Notes under the pieces: model-generated
Told to the model about the DNA's origin: nothing
The model's database searches: none
What the model saw: only the letters and a program-made list of their open reading frames with translations
Translations under genes and position numbers: made by a program
Assembly (NCBI RefSeq): GCF_030010625.1
Contig: NZ_JASCXN010000007.1
Span: 154,641-218,640 of the forward strand
Origin: Streptomyces sp. CC208A
Lineage (GTDB): Bacteria; Actinomycetota; Actinomycetes; Streptomycetales; Streptomycetaceae
Length of the DNA: 64,000 bases
Reading direction: 5' to 3'
Shown here: piece after piece, positions 16,325-24,542 of the stretch
How the letters are laid out: each line of letters starts with the position of its first letter
How positions within the stretch are numbered: the first letter of the stretch is position 1

Positions 16325-17980
16325 CTACGCGGTCGCCGCAGCCGCCGCCCGGCCCGCCGCGCGGCCGGAGAAGACGCAGCCGCCGAGGAAGGTGCCTTCG
16401 AGGGAGCGGTAGCCGTGGACGCCGCCGCCGCCGAAGCCGGCGGCCTCGCCCGCCGCGTACAGGCCGGGAAGGGGCTCGCCGGTGTCGGTGAGGACGCGGG
16501 AGGACAGGTCGGTCTGGAGGCCGCCGAGGGACTTGCGGGTGAGGATGCTGAGGCGGACGGCGATCAGCGGGCCGGCCGCGGGGTCGAGGATGCGGTGCGG
16601 GGCGACGGTACGGATGAGGCGGTCGCCCAGGTAGCCGCGGGCGCCGCGGATCGCGGTGATCTGGAGGTCCTTGGTGAAGGGGTTGGCGACCTCCCGGTCG
16701 CGGGCGGTGAGCTCGCGGCGGAGCGCGGTCTCGTCGACGAGGTCCCGGCCGGTGATCCGGTTCATGCCGCGGACGAGGGCGGACAGGTCGTCCTCGACGA
16801 CGAAGTCGGCGCCCTTGTCCATGAAGGCCCGGACGGGTCCTGGGACGTCGGCGCGGGCGCGGCCGAGGACGTCGCGGACGGACTTGCCGGTGAGGTCGGG
16901 GTTCTGCTCGGAGCCGGAGAGGGCGAACTCCTTGCCGATGATCCGCTTGTCGAGGACGAACCAGGTGTGGTCGTGGCCGGTCCGCATGATGTGTTCGAGG
17001 GTGCCGAGGGTGTCGAAGCCGGGGAAGAGGGGGACGGGGAGCCGCTTGCCGGTGGCGTCGAGCCAGAGGGAGGAGGGGCCGGGCAGGATGCGGATGCCGT
17101 GCCGGGCCCAGATCGGGTTCCAGTTCTCGATGCCCTCGGTGTAGTGCCACATCCGGTCGCGGTTCACCAGGCGGCCGCCCGCCTTCTCCGCGATGCCGAG
17201 CATCAGGCCGTCCACGTGGGCGGGGACGCCGGAGAGCAGCTTCTCCGGCGGGGTGCCGAGGCGGGCGGGCCACTGGGCGCGGACCAGGTCGTGGTTGCCG
17301 CCGATGCCGCCGGTGGTGACGATCACCGCCTGGGCCCTGAGTTCGAAGGAGCCGGTGGCGGTGCGGGAGCTGGCCGTGCCGCGCTCCGCGTCCGAAGGTT
17401 CCAGGACCTCGCCCGTGACCGTGTCGAGGGCGCCGCCGGTGCGACCGAGGGCGGTGACGCGGTGGCGGAAGCGGAGGGTGACGAGGCCGCGGGCGACGCC
17501 CTCGCGGACCTTGCGCTCGAAGGGGGCGACGAGGCCGGGGCCCGTACCCCAGGTGATGTGGAAGCGGGGGACGGAGTTGCCGTGGCCGTTGGCGTCGTAG
17601 CCGCCGCGCTCGGCCCAGCCGACCACCGGGAAGAAGCGGATCCCGCGGGCGTGGAGCCAGGAGCGCTTCTCGCCGGCGGCGAAGTCCACGTACGCCTCCG
17701 CCCAGCGGCGGGCCCAGTCGTCCTCGGGACGGTCGAAGCCCGCGGTGCCCATCCAGTCCTGGAGGGCGAGGGCGTGGCTGTCCCTGACGCGCAGCCGGCG
17801 CTGTTCGGGCGAGTCGACGAGGAAGAGCCCGCCGAAGGACCAGTGGGCCTGGCCGCCGAGGGACTGTTCGGGCTCCTGGTCCAGGAGGATCACGGACCGG
17901 CCGGCGTCGACCAGTTCGGCGGTGGCGACCAGACCGGCGAGACCGGCCCCGATCACGATCACATCTGCGTCGTAGGACAT
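16325..17980 (-). CDS. FAD-binding dehydrogenase (3-ketosteroid dehydrogenase-like)
   Basis: A 551-residue flavoprotein. The dinucleotide motif IGAGLAGL sits near residue 10 and the acidic end of the second strand at LLDQE. The C-terminal FAD block LPGLYAAGEAAGFGGGGVHGYRSLEGTFLGGCVFSGRAAG is of the KstD/fumarate reductase type. The substrate-side DxxxTWFVLD and RTVAPH are preserved. Known relatives introduce a C=C bond next to a keto group, but the steroid assignment is not supported by any neighbour. ATG 17980 was chosen; another ATG nine bases upstream is possible. A 16-base palindrome just upstream suggests tight repression. Confidence 0.8.
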   Translation of the reverse strand: MSYDADVIVIGAGLAGLVATAELVDAGRSVILLDQEPEQSLGGQAHWSFGGLFLVDSPEQRRLRVRDSHALALQDWMGTAGFDRPEDDWARRWAEAYVDFAAGEKRSWLHARGIRFFPVVGWAERGGYDANGHGNSVPRFHITWGTGPGLVAPFERKVREGVARGLVTLRFRHRVTALGRTGGALDTVTGEVLEPSDAERGTASSRTATGSFELRAQAVIVTTGGIGGNHDLVRAQWPARLGTPPEKLLSGVPAHVDGLMLGIAEKAGGRLVNRDRMWHYTEGIENWNPIWARHGIRILPGPSSLWLDATGKRLPVPLFPGFDTLGTLEHIMRTGHDHTWFVLDKRIIGKEFALSGSEQNPDLTGKSVRDVLGRARADVPGPVRAFMDKGADFVVEDDLSALVRGMNRITGRDLVDETALRRELTARDREVANPFTKDLQITAIRGARGYLGDRLIRTVAPHRILDPAAGPLIAVRLSILTRKSLGGLQTDLSSRVLTDTGEPLPGLYAAGEAAGFGGGGVHGYRSLEGTFLGGCVFSGRAAGRAAAAATA

Positions 17981-17993
17981 GGACCGCATCTTG

Positions 17994-18009
17994 GATACAC
18001 GGATGTATC
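17994..18009. promoter_or_regulatory. Palindromic operator GATACA-N4-TGTATC
   Basis: Perfect 6-bp arms with a 4-base spacer, 14 bases upstream of the FAD dehydrogenase start and 51 bases before the NUDIX gene. The form is typical of TetR-family sites. No regulator gene lies beside it. Confidence 0.55.
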
Positions 18010-18059
18010 GAGTCAACCGTTCGCGCACCGGCGGTGGTCCGGGCTGGTTTCATGGGCGC

Positions 18060-18587
18060 ATGGGCGCAGCCGATGAAGTACTGGACGTCGTCGACGAGCA
18101 GGACCGGGTGGTCGGACGGGCCCCGCGCGGCGAGGTGTACGCGCGGGGCCTGGTCCACCGCTGCGTCTTCGTCCGGGTGCGGGACGCCGGGGGCAGGGTC
18201 TTCGTCCACCGCAGGACGGCGGACAAGCTGCTCTACCCCTCGATGTACGACATGTTCGTCGGCGGGGTCGTCGGCGCCGGCGAGTCCTACGACGACGCGG
18301 CGCTGCGCGAGGCCGAGGAGGAGCTGGGCGTCTCCGGGCTCCCCCGGCCCGTCTTCGTGCTCAAGTTCCTGTACGACTCCGGCGGCGTGGCCGGGAAGTG
18401 GTGGTCGTCCGTGTACGAGGTCCGCTGCGACCTGCCGGTGCGGCCGCAGGTGGAGGAGGTCGCCTGGCACGCCTTCCTCACCGAGGACGAGCTGCGGGAG
18501 CGGCTGCCCGGTGCGGCGGGGGCCTGGGAGTGGGTGCCGGACGGCCTCGCCGCGTACGAGCGGCTGGCGGCGCGGCGGGACCGGTAG
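18060..18587 (+). CDS. NUDIX hydrolase
   Basis: A 175-residue cytosolic protein with a complete NUDIX box, GGVVGAGESYDDAALREAEEELGV, at residues 68-91 (G-x5-E-x7-REUxEExGU). The N-terminal strand DEVLDVVDEQDRVVGRAPRGEVY and the later WSSVYEVRCDLPVRPQ resemble the isopentenyl-diphosphate isomerase/YfcD branch, which hydrolyses an unidentified diphosphate. ATG 18060 was chosen; an earlier in-frame start would overlap the upstream operator. Two DUF202 genes follow in the same direction. Confidence 0.85.
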   Translation: MGAADEVLDVVDEQDRVVGRAPRGEVYARGLVHRCVFVRVRDAGGRVFVHRRTADKLLYPSMYDMFVGGVVGAGESYDDAALREAEEELGVSGLPRPVFVLKFLYDSGGVAGKWWSSVYEVRCDLPVRPQVEEVAWHAFLTEDELRERLPGAAGAWEWVPDGLAAYERLAARRDR

Positions 18588-18595
18588 GGCGCCGG

Positions 18596-18643
18596 GCCGT
18601 CGAGGCGCTGAGGTGCCGTCGAGGCGCTGAGGTGCCGTTAGGG
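18596..18643. repeat. Short 19-bp tandem repeat
   Basis: Two exact copies of a 19-bp unit (GCCGTCGAGGCGCTGAGGT) at 18596-18614 and 18615-18633, then a decayed third. It fills the space between the NUDIX stop and the next start. Confidence 0.75.
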
Positions 18644-18650
18644 TGCCGGG

Positions 18651-19043
18651 GTGAGCGAATTCGTGCGGAGTCTGCGGCTGTGGTTCGCGCCGCGGCGGAT
18701 CCGGGACGAGGGCGAGACCCCCGACTACCGTTTCTCCCTCGCCAACGAGCGGACCTTCCTCGCCTGGATCCGGACCGCGCTCGCGCTCATCGGCGGCGGC
18801 TTCGCCGTCGACCAGTTCCTGCCGGACCTGCGCTGGGCCGTCCGGGTCGGGCTCGCGCTCGCGCTGCTCGCCGCGGGGGTGCTGTGCGCGCTGCGGGCGG
18901 TGAACCACTGGATCCGCTGCGAGCGGGCCATGCGGCGGGGCGAGGACCTGCCCGTCTCCCGCTTCCCGACGGTGCTGAGCCTCGCCGTGGCCGTGGTGGC
19001 GATCGCGATGGTGGTGCTCGTGGTCGTCGGCCGGGCCGGCTAG
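18651..19043 (+). CDS. DUF202 (YidH-like) membrane protein
   Basis: A 130-residue protein with the DUF202 signature LANERTFLAWIRTALALIGGGFAVDQF (about residues 30-56) and three predicted transmembrane helices. The N-terminal 28 residues are basic and cytosolic. The family is common but its biochemical role is unknown. The GTG start is followed one base before its end by the GTG of a second DUF202 gene (TAGTG), so both are translated together. Confidence 0.85.
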   Translation: MSEFVRSLRLWFAPRRIRDEGETPDYRFSLANERTFLAWIRTALALIGGGFAVDQFLPDLRWAVRVGLALALLAAGVLCALRAVNHWIRCERAMRRGEDLPVSRFPTVLSLAVAVVAIAMVVLVVVGRAG

Positions 19044-19366
19044 TGGGCGGCCCTGCCGGGGCCGGAGCCCGTGACCCGGGGCTCCAGCCGGAGCGGACCC
19101 GGCTCGCCTGGCGGCGTACGACCCTGTCGTGGACGGTCGTGGCGGTGCTCGGGATCAAGCTGGCCCTCATGGGGGGCGCCACGGCCGCCGGGGTGGCCGG
19201 GCTCGCCCTCGCCGCACTGCTGTGGATCGGCTTCCTGGCCGTCTCCCACCGGCGGATCCGCGCCCTGGACACCCCCCGGCCGCCCGTCCTCTCGGCGCGG
19301 GGCGCGCTGGTGGCGGCCGGGTGCACGGTGGCCCTGGCGGTGTGCGGGGCGGCGCTGCTCTGGTGA
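19043..19366 (+). CDS. Second, shorter DUF202 membrane protein
   Basis: A 107-residue partner with a diverged DUF202 start (LQPERTRLAWRRTTLSWTVVAVLGIKLAL) and three hydrophobic segments. Its GTG overlaps the stop of the preceding DUF202 gene by one base. Adjacent pairs of long and short DUF202 proteins are frequent in actinobacteria and may form a heteromeric membrane complex; that is inference. Confidence 0.8.
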   Translation: MGGPAGAGARDPGLQPERTRLAWRRTTLSWTVVAVLGIKLALMGGATAAGVAGLALAALLWIGFLAVSHRRIRALDTPRPPVLSARGALVAAGCTVALAVCGAALLW

Positions 19367-19385
19367 GTACGTCCGTCCACCGGCC

Positions 19386-20315
19386 TCAGGGGACGGTGAC
19401 GACGACCTTGCCCTGGAGGCCGCCCTCGGCGTTGGCGCGCTGCGCGTCGGCGGCCCGTTCCAGCGGGAAGGTCTTCGCGACCCGTACGTCGAGGACGCCC
19501 TCGTCGACGAGGTCCGCGAGGGCGGCCAGGTCGGCGGCGTCGGGACGCACCCAGAAGTAGCGGCCGCCGAGCGCCAGGACCTCGCCGTCGGCGATGGAGG
19601 CGAGCCGGCCGCCGGGGGCGAGGAGTTTCGCCGCGTGCTGGAGGAAGGGGCCGCCGAGGGTGTCGAGGACCGCGTCGACGCCGTCCGGGGCGAGCTCGCG
19701 GACCTGGTGGGCGAAGGACCGCTCGTCGAAGAGGACCGGCTCGGCGCCGAGCGCCGTCACCCGCTCCCGGCCGGACTCGCGGGCGGCGCCGAGGACCCGG
19801 CAGCCGAGGTGCCGGGCGATCTGCACGGCCATGGACCCGACCCCGCCGGCCGCGGCGAGCACGAGGACCGTCTCCCCGGACCGTACCGAGAGGGCGGTGC
19901 GCAGGCCCTGGTAGGCGGTGAGGCTGGCCAGGGGCAGCCCGGCGGCCTCCTCGAAGGAGCAGGTGCGCGGCTTGCGGGCGAGGGTGCGGACCGGGGCGGC
20001 GACGTACTCGGCGAAGGTGCCGTGGGAGAGGACGTCCTCCCGTACGTAGCCCATGACCTCGTCGCCCTCCGCCCACTCGGTGACGGAGACGCCGGGCCGG
20101 ACGACGACGCCGGAGACGTCCCAGCCGGGGATGACGGGGAAGACGGCGTCGATCATGCCGTCGAGGTAGCCGGCCTGCGCCTTCCAGTCGACCGGGTTGA
20201 CCGCCGCCGCCCGGACCCGGACCAGGACCTCGTCGGGTCCGACCTTCGGGTCGGGCAGCTCGCCGTACTCCAGGACCTCGGGGCCGCCGTACCGGCGGTA
20301 GCTGATCGCCTTCAT
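19386..20315 (-). CDS. NADP-dependent quinone oxidoreductase-type MDR protein
   Basis: A 309-residue medium-chain dehydrogenase/reductase without zinc ligands. Features are MKAISYRRYGGPEVLEY at the start, NPVDWK near residue 50, GWDVSGVV, and the nucleotide loop AAAGGVGSMAVQIA near residue 157. Such proteins reduce quinones or enones with NADPH. The start ATG at 20315 matches the conserved N-terminus. It converges with the DUF202 pair and diverges from the MBL gene at 20468. Confidence 0.87.
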   Translation of the reverse strand: MKAISYRRYGGPEVLEYGELPDPKVGPDEVLVRVRAAAVNPVDWKAQAGYLDGMIDAVFPVIPGWDVSGVVVRPGVSVTEWAEGDEVMGYVREDVLSHGTFAEYVAAPVRTLARKPRTCSFEEAAGLPLASLTAYQGLRTALSVRSGETVLVLAAAGGVGSMAVQIARHLGCRVLGAARESGRERVTALGAEPVLFDERSFAHQVRELAPDGVDAVLDTLGGPFLQHAAKLLAPGGRLASIADGEVLALGGRYFWVRPDAADLAALADLVDEGVLDVRVAKTFPLERAADAQRANAEGGLQGKVVVTVP

Positions 20316-20467
20316 GGTTCCGACCCTCTGCGGGGTCGGGGCGCTCCGCAAGCCGGGCGGGGCACCGGAGGACATCGGCCTTCCGGAACCGGTCCCCCTG
20401 TGACCCCTCCGCTGGCAGGCTTCCCCTGCACTCGTCCGATGCGCCGATCTTCTTCCCGGGGAGCCTT

Positions 20468-21379
20468 GTGCCTGCCACCGACCCGTACGTGGTCACCCTC
20501 GCGCCGCACGTCCACGCCTACGTCCAGCCCGACGGCGGCTGGTGCCTCAACAACGCCGGTTTCCTCGGCGACGCGGGCGAGTCGCTGCTCGTCGACACCA
20601 CCGCCACCGAGCGGCGCGCCCTGCTGCTGCGCGAGGCGGTGCTCGCCGCCGGGCTGCCGCTGCCGCGCACGATCGTGAACACCCACCACCACGGCGACCA
20701 CACCTACGGCAACGGCGTGTTCCGGCCCGGCGCGCGGATCGTCGGGCACGAGAACTGCCGGTCCGAGCAGCTGGCCGCGGGTCACCAGCTGCACCTGCTG
20801 TGGCCGCAGACCGACTTCGGCCGGGTCGAGATCACGCCGCCGGACGTCACGTACCGCGATCGGATGACCGTGTACGCGGGCGGGATCGAGGTGCGGGTGG
20901 TGCACCCGGGTCCCGCGCACACCACCGGCGACTCGATCGTGCACCTGCCGGAGCAGGGTGTGGTGTTCACCGGTGACCTGGTCTTCCAGGGCGGGACGCC
21001 GTTCCTGCCGATGGGCTCGCTGGCCGGCTCGCTGCGCGCCCTGGACGTGCTGCGGTCCCTGGACGCGGAGCGGGTGGTGCCGGGGCACGGGCCGGTGACG
21101 GATCCGGCCGCGTACGACGCCACCGAGCGCTATCTGCGGTGGGTGGCGGAGCTCGCCGCCGAGGGGCGCGCCAAGGGGGACCCGCCGCTGGAGACCGCCC
21201 GCCGGGCGGAACCGGGCGAGTTCGCCGGGTGGCGGGAGAGCGAGCGGCTCGTGGCGAACCTGCACCGGGCGTACGCGGAGCTGGACGGGTTCCCGGAGGG
21301 GCACCCGCTCGACCCGGTGGCGGTCTTCGGCGACATGGCGGCGATGAACGGGGGCGTGCCGGTGGCCTGTCACGCGTGA
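20468..21379 (+). CDS. MBL-fold metallohydrolase
   Basis: A 303-residue protein with the metallo-beta-lactamase zinc motif HHHGDH at 73-78, HPGPAHTTGD, VFTGDLVFQGG and a late PGHGPV. It has a GTG start and no signal peptide. The C-terminal 80 residues form a helical addition outside the core domain. Relatives include cyclase/hydrolase proteins of unknown substrate. It is flanked downstream by a 24-bp tandem repeat. Confidence 0.85.
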   Translation: MPATDPYVVTLAPHVHAYVQPDGGWCLNNAGFLGDAGESLLVDTTATERRALLLREAVLAAGLPLPRTIVNTHHHGDHTYGNGVFRPGARIVGHENCRSEQLAAGHQLHLLWPQTDFGRVEITPPDVTYRDRMTVYAGGIEVRVVHPGPAHTTGDSIVHLPEQGVVFTGDLVFQGGTPFLPMGSLAGSLRALDVLRSLDAERVVPGHGPVTDPAAYDATERYLRWVAELAAEGRAKGDPPLETARRAEPGEFAGWRESERLVANLHRAYAELDGFPEGHPLDPVAVFGDMAAMNGGVPVACHA

Positions 21380-21385
21380 GGCGCC

Positions 21386-21501
21386 GGGGGCCCGGTACGG
21401 GGCCGGGGCCGGGGGCCAGTACGGGGCCGGGGCCGGGGGCCAGTACGGGGCCGGGGCCGGGGGCCAGTACGGGGCCGGGGGCCCGGTACGGGGCCGGGGC
21501 C
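21386..21501. repeat. 24-bp GC tandem repeat, nearly five copies
   Basis: Units of the form GGGGGCCAGTACGGGGCCGG plus GGCC repeat with period 24-25. The outer two copies carry CCCGGTAC instead of CCAGTAC. It starts seven bases after the MBL stop. There are no spacers of differing sequence, so it is not a CRISPR array; it could act as a transcription barrier. Confidence 0.85.
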
Positions 21502-21532
21502 CTCCCGCGTTTCGGGGACCCCTCTGGACGAC

Positions 21533-21550
21533 ATACCGACTGGTCGGTCA
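21533..21550. promoter_or_regulatory. TetR-type operator before the kinase/dehydrogenase pair
   Basis: Inverted repeat ACCGAC-TG-GTCGGT at 21535-21548, 42 bases upstream of the phosphotransferase start. A close match lies at 25369-25382 before the SDR gene, so both promoters probably answer to the TetR encoded at 23865-24458. Confidence 0.65.
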
Positions 21551-21590
21551 TCATGAACGGCGACCGCCCGACCCACCGGAGGTACGTCCG

Positions 21591-22616
21591 ATGAGCCCTG
21601 CCGCCCCGCCGCCCGGCCTCGACCCCGAGCGCCTGCGCCACCACCTCGACCGCGAGCGGCCGGGCCTGGTCGCCGGCCCTCTGGAGGCCCGGCTGATCGA
21701 GGGCGGCCGCTCCAACCTCACGTACGCCGTCACCGACGGCACGAGCCGCTGGGTGGTCCGCCGCCCGCCGCTCGGCCACGTGCTGGCCACCGCGCACGAC
21801 ATGAAGCGCGAGCACCGGGTGATCAGCGCGCTCGGCGGAACGCCGGTCCCGGTGCCGGGCACGGTGCTGCTGTGCGAGGACGAGTCGGTGCTCGGCGCGC
21901 CCTTCTACGTGATGGAGTTCGTCGAGGGGACCCCGTACCGCTCGGCCTCCCAGCTGGCCCCGCTCGGCCCGGAACGCACCCGCGCCACCGTGCTCGGCCT
22001 GGTCGACACCCTCGTCGACCTGCACGCGGTGGAGCCGGAGGCCGCCGGGCTCGGCGACTTCGGCCGGCCCGAGGGGTTCCTGGACCGGCAGCTGCGTCGC
22101 TGGGGCAAGCAGCTCGCCGCCTCCCGCGGCCGCGAGCTGCCCGGGATCGAGGAGCTGCACGCCGCCCTCGGCCGCGCCCTGCCCCGTTCCCCCGCGCCCA
22201 CCGTGGTCCACGGCGACTACCGGCTCGACAACGTCCTCGTCGGCGACGACGACCGGATCGGGGCGGTGCTCGACTGGGAGATGTCCACGCTCGGCGACCC
22301 GCTCACCGACCTCGGCCTCCTCGTCATGTACAGCACCCCGCTGGACCTGCCCGGCTCGCCGATCTCGACGACCGCGGCGGCCGCGGGCCACCCCGCCGCC
22401 GCCGAACTGGCCGAGCGTTACGCCGCCCGCTCCGGCCGGGACGTCTCCGCCCTCTCCTGGTACACGGCCTTCGCCTGGTTCAAGCTCGCCGTGATCCTGG
22501 AGGGCATCCACTACCGCTACACCCTCGGGCAGACCGTCGGCGCCGGCTTCGACCGCATCGGCGAACTCGTCCCCGTCTTCATCGATCACGGCCTGACCAC
22601 CCTTCAGGAGGGCTGA
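21591..22616 (+). CDS. APH-type phosphotransferase (ACAD10/11 kinase-domain-like)
   Basis: A 341-residue kinase of the aminoglycoside phosphotransferase fold. The catalytic loop VVHGDYRLDNVLV (His207, Asp209, Asn214) and the metal Asp228 in VLDWEMSTLGDP are intact. GGAGG precedes the ATG. It is followed six bases later by an acyl-CoA dehydrogenase gene. In human ACAD10/ACAD11 and in the Pseudomonas levulinate pathway (LvaA/LvaC) this same pair phosphorylates a 4-hydroxyacyl-CoA and then removes the phosphate to give an enoyl-CoA. I infer a similar role here; antibiotic resistance is unlikely given the context. Confidence 0.85.
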   Translation: MSPAAPPPGLDPERLRHHLDRERPGLVAGPLEARLIEGGRSNLTYAVTDGTSRWVVRRPPLGHVLATAHDMKREHRVISALGGTPVPVPGTVLLCEDESVLGAPFYVMEFVEGTPYRSASQLAPLGPERTRATVLGLVDTLVDLHAVEPEAAGLGDFGRPEGFLDRQLRRWGKQLAASRGRELPGIEELHAALGRALPRSPAPTVVHGDYRLDNVLVGDDDRIGAVLDWEMSTLGDPLTDLGLLVMYSTPLDLPGSPISTTAAAAGHPAAAELAERYAARSGRDVSALSWYTAFAWFKLAVILEGIHYRYTLGQTVGAGFDRIGELVPVFIDHGLTTLQEG

Positions 22617-22622
22617 CCCGCC

Positions 22623-23855
22623 ATGGACTTCGCCTACGACGCCCGCACCGAGGAGCTGCGCGCCCGGCTCCTCGCCTTCATGGACGAGCACGTGTACCCC
22701 GCCGAGGCCGTCGCGCACGAGCAGCGGGCCGGGCTCGCCTCGCCCTGGGACGAGCCGCCGGTGGTGGCGGAGCTGAAGGCCGAGGCCCGGCGGCAGGGCC
22801 TGTGGAACCTTTTCTTCGTAGACCAGCACAGCCTGCCCGATGAGGAGTACGGGGCCGGCCTCACCAACCTCCAGTACGCCCCGCTCGCCGAGATCACCGG
22901 CCGCAGCCCGCAGCTCGCCCCCACCGCCCTCAACTGCGCGGCCCCGGACACCGGGAACATGGAGCTGCTCGCCGAGTTCGCCGACGAGGCGCAGAAGAAG
23001 CAGTGGCTGGAGCCGCTGCTCGCGGGCGAGATCCGGTCCGCCTTCGCGATGACCGAGCCCGAGGTGGCCTCCTCCGACGCGACCAACATCGAGACCCGGA
23101 TCCGGCGGGACGGCGACTCGTACGTGATCGACGGGCGCAAGTGGTACATCTCCGGGGCGATGCACCCCGACTGCCGGATCTTCATCGTCATGGGCAAGAC
23201 CGACCCCGACGGCGCCGACCCGCGCCGCCAGCAGTCGATGATCCTCGTCCCGCGCGACACCCCGGGCGTCGAGGTGCGCCGGGCGATGCGGGTGTACGGC
23301 TACGAGGACCACTACCACGGCGGCCACGCCGAGGTGGTCTTCGACGGGGTCAGGGTCCCGGCCGCGAACCTGATCGGCGAGGAGGGCGGCGGCTTCGCCA
23401 TCGCGCAGGCCCGGCTCGGGCCCGGCCGGATCCACCACTGCATGCGGCTGATCGGCATGGCCGAGCGGGCCGTGGAGCTGATGTGCCGGCGGGCCGTCTC
23501 CCGTACGGCCTTCGGCAAGCCCCTCGCCCAGCAGGGCGTGGTGCGGAACTGGATCGCGGACGCGCGGGTGACGATCGAGCAGCTGCGGCTCCTGGTCCTC
23601 AAGACGGCCTGGCTGATGGACACCGTCGGCAACAAGGGCGCCCACGCCGAGATCCAGGCGATCAAGATCGCCACCCCGCGCGCGGTGGTGGACATCGTCG
23701 ACAAGGCGGTACAGGCACACGGCGCCGGCGGCGTCTCGCAGGACTTCCCGCTCGCCGAGCTGTGGGCGGCGGCACGGACCCTGCGGCTCGCGGACGGGCC
23801 GGACGAGGTCCACCAGCGGTCGCTGGCCCGCCGCGAGCTGAAGAAGTACCTGTAG
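22623..23855 (+). CDS. Acyl-CoA dehydrogenase of the ACAD10/11 type
   Basis: A 410-residue FAD enzyme. The substrate/FAD segments are NCAAPDTGNMELL, FAMTEPEVASSDATNIET and KWYISGA. GRIHHCMRLIGMAERAVELMCRRAVSRTAFGKPL and AHGAGGVSQDFPL follow near the end. The NCxAPDTGNM block and KWYISGAMHPDCRIFIVMGKTD resemble ACAD10/11 rather than short-chain dehydrogenases. It sits six bases downstream of the APH-type kinase, so the two form one transcription unit. It likely acts on a (phospho)hydroxyacyl-CoA. Confidence 0.88.
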   Translation: MDFAYDARTEELRARLLAFMDEHVYPAEAVAHEQRAGLASPWDEPPVVAELKAEARRQGLWNLFFVDQHSLPDEEYGAGLTNLQYAPLAEITGRSPQLAPTALNCAAPDTGNMELLAEFADEAQKKQWLEPLLAGEIRSAFAMTEPEVASSDATNIETRIRRDGDSYVIDGRKWYISGAMHPDCRIFIVMGKTDPDGADPRRQQSMILVPRDTPGVEVRRAMRVYGYEDHYHGGHAEVVFDGVRVPAANLIGEEGGGFAIAQARLGPGRIHHCMRLIGMAERAVELMCRRAVSRTAFGKPLAQQGVVRNWIADARVTIEQLRLLVLKTAWLMDTVGNKGAHAEIQAIKIATPRAVVDIVDKAVQAHGAGGVSQDFPLAELWAAARTLRLADGPDEVHQRSLARRELKKYL

Positions 23856-23864
23856 GACCCGGTG

Positions 23865-24458
23865 TTACGGGCGCAGGGCCCGCAGCAGGAGGTCGGCGAG
23901 GTGGTCGGCGACCTGCTGCGGGGTCAGAGGGCCGTCCGGGCGGTACCACGTGGACAGGTGGTGCACCGAGCCGAAGTGGTAGTCCACGACGAGGTCGGCG
24001 GGCGTGGCGGAGGAGAAGACGCCCGCCCGCTGGCCTTCCTCCACCAGGGCGCGGAAGCGCTCGTGGTAGCGGCGGCGCTCGGAGCGGACCTGCTTGTTCT
24101 TCTCCGGGCTCAGGTGGTGCATGGAGCGGAAGAAGATCGAGGCGTCGTCGAGGTTCTCGATGGTGGTGACGACGACGTCGGCTGCGGCGTCGCGCAGCCG
24201 CTCCTCGACGGGCGCGTCGGCGTCCGCGAACGCGTCGAGCCGCTCCTGCTGGAGGCGGAGCACGCGCGCGTAGACCTCCTGGAGGAGGTCCTCCTTGGAG
24301 CCGAAGTAGTGGTAGAGGGCGCCCTTGGTGACGCCCGCCGCCTCGACGATCTCCTGGACGGAGGTGCGGTCGTAGCCCTGCTCGGCGAAGAGCCGGGTGG
24401 CGGCGGCGAGGAGCCTCTGGGGGACGGGAGAGCCGTCCGCGTCCGTCGTCCTGGCCAT
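23865..24458 (-). CDS. TetR family repressor
   Basis: A 197-residue regulator. The N-terminal helix-turn-helix reads RLLAAATRLFAEQGYDRTSVQEIVEAAGVTKGALYHYFGSKEDLL, a textbook TetR domain, and the C-terminal ligand domain is helical. It converges with the acyl-CoA dehydrogenase (nine bases between stops) and lies upstream of the SDR gene on the same strand. The two matching operator-like repeats that flank this group make it the obvious local repressor, with an acyl-CoA as plausible ligand. Confidence 0.88.
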   Translation of the reverse strand: MARTTDADGSPVPQRLLAAATRLFAEQGYDRTSVQEIVEAAGVTKGALYHYFGSKEDLLQEVYARVLRLQQERLDAFADADAPVEERLRDAAADVVVTTIENLDDASIFFRSMHHLSPEKNKQVRSERRRYHERFRALVEEGQRAGVFSSATPADLVVDYHFGSVHHLSTWYRPDGPLTPQQVADHLADLLLRALRP

Positions 24459-24542
24459 GCTCCGCCGCCTTCCGGTCCGTCGTCCCCGCCCCTGGCGGTC
24501 GGGGTGTCCTTCGGTAGATCTTCCCATCCGTCGCCGGGTGCG

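Noticed and set aside
14799..18908. Very long open frame of about 1,370 codons on the minus strand
   Set aside because: It runs antisense to gntP and across several well-supported genes, is Arg/Pro/Gly biased, and reflects the high-GC reading-frame effect.
21386..21501. Possible CRISPR array
   Set aside because: Units are contiguous with no unique spacers and no cas genes nearby; it is a simple tandem repeat.
21591..22616. Aminoglycoside resistance gene
   Set aside because: The APH fold is shared, but the coupling to an acyl-CoA dehydrogenase and the ACAD10/11 resemblance favour a catabolic kinase.
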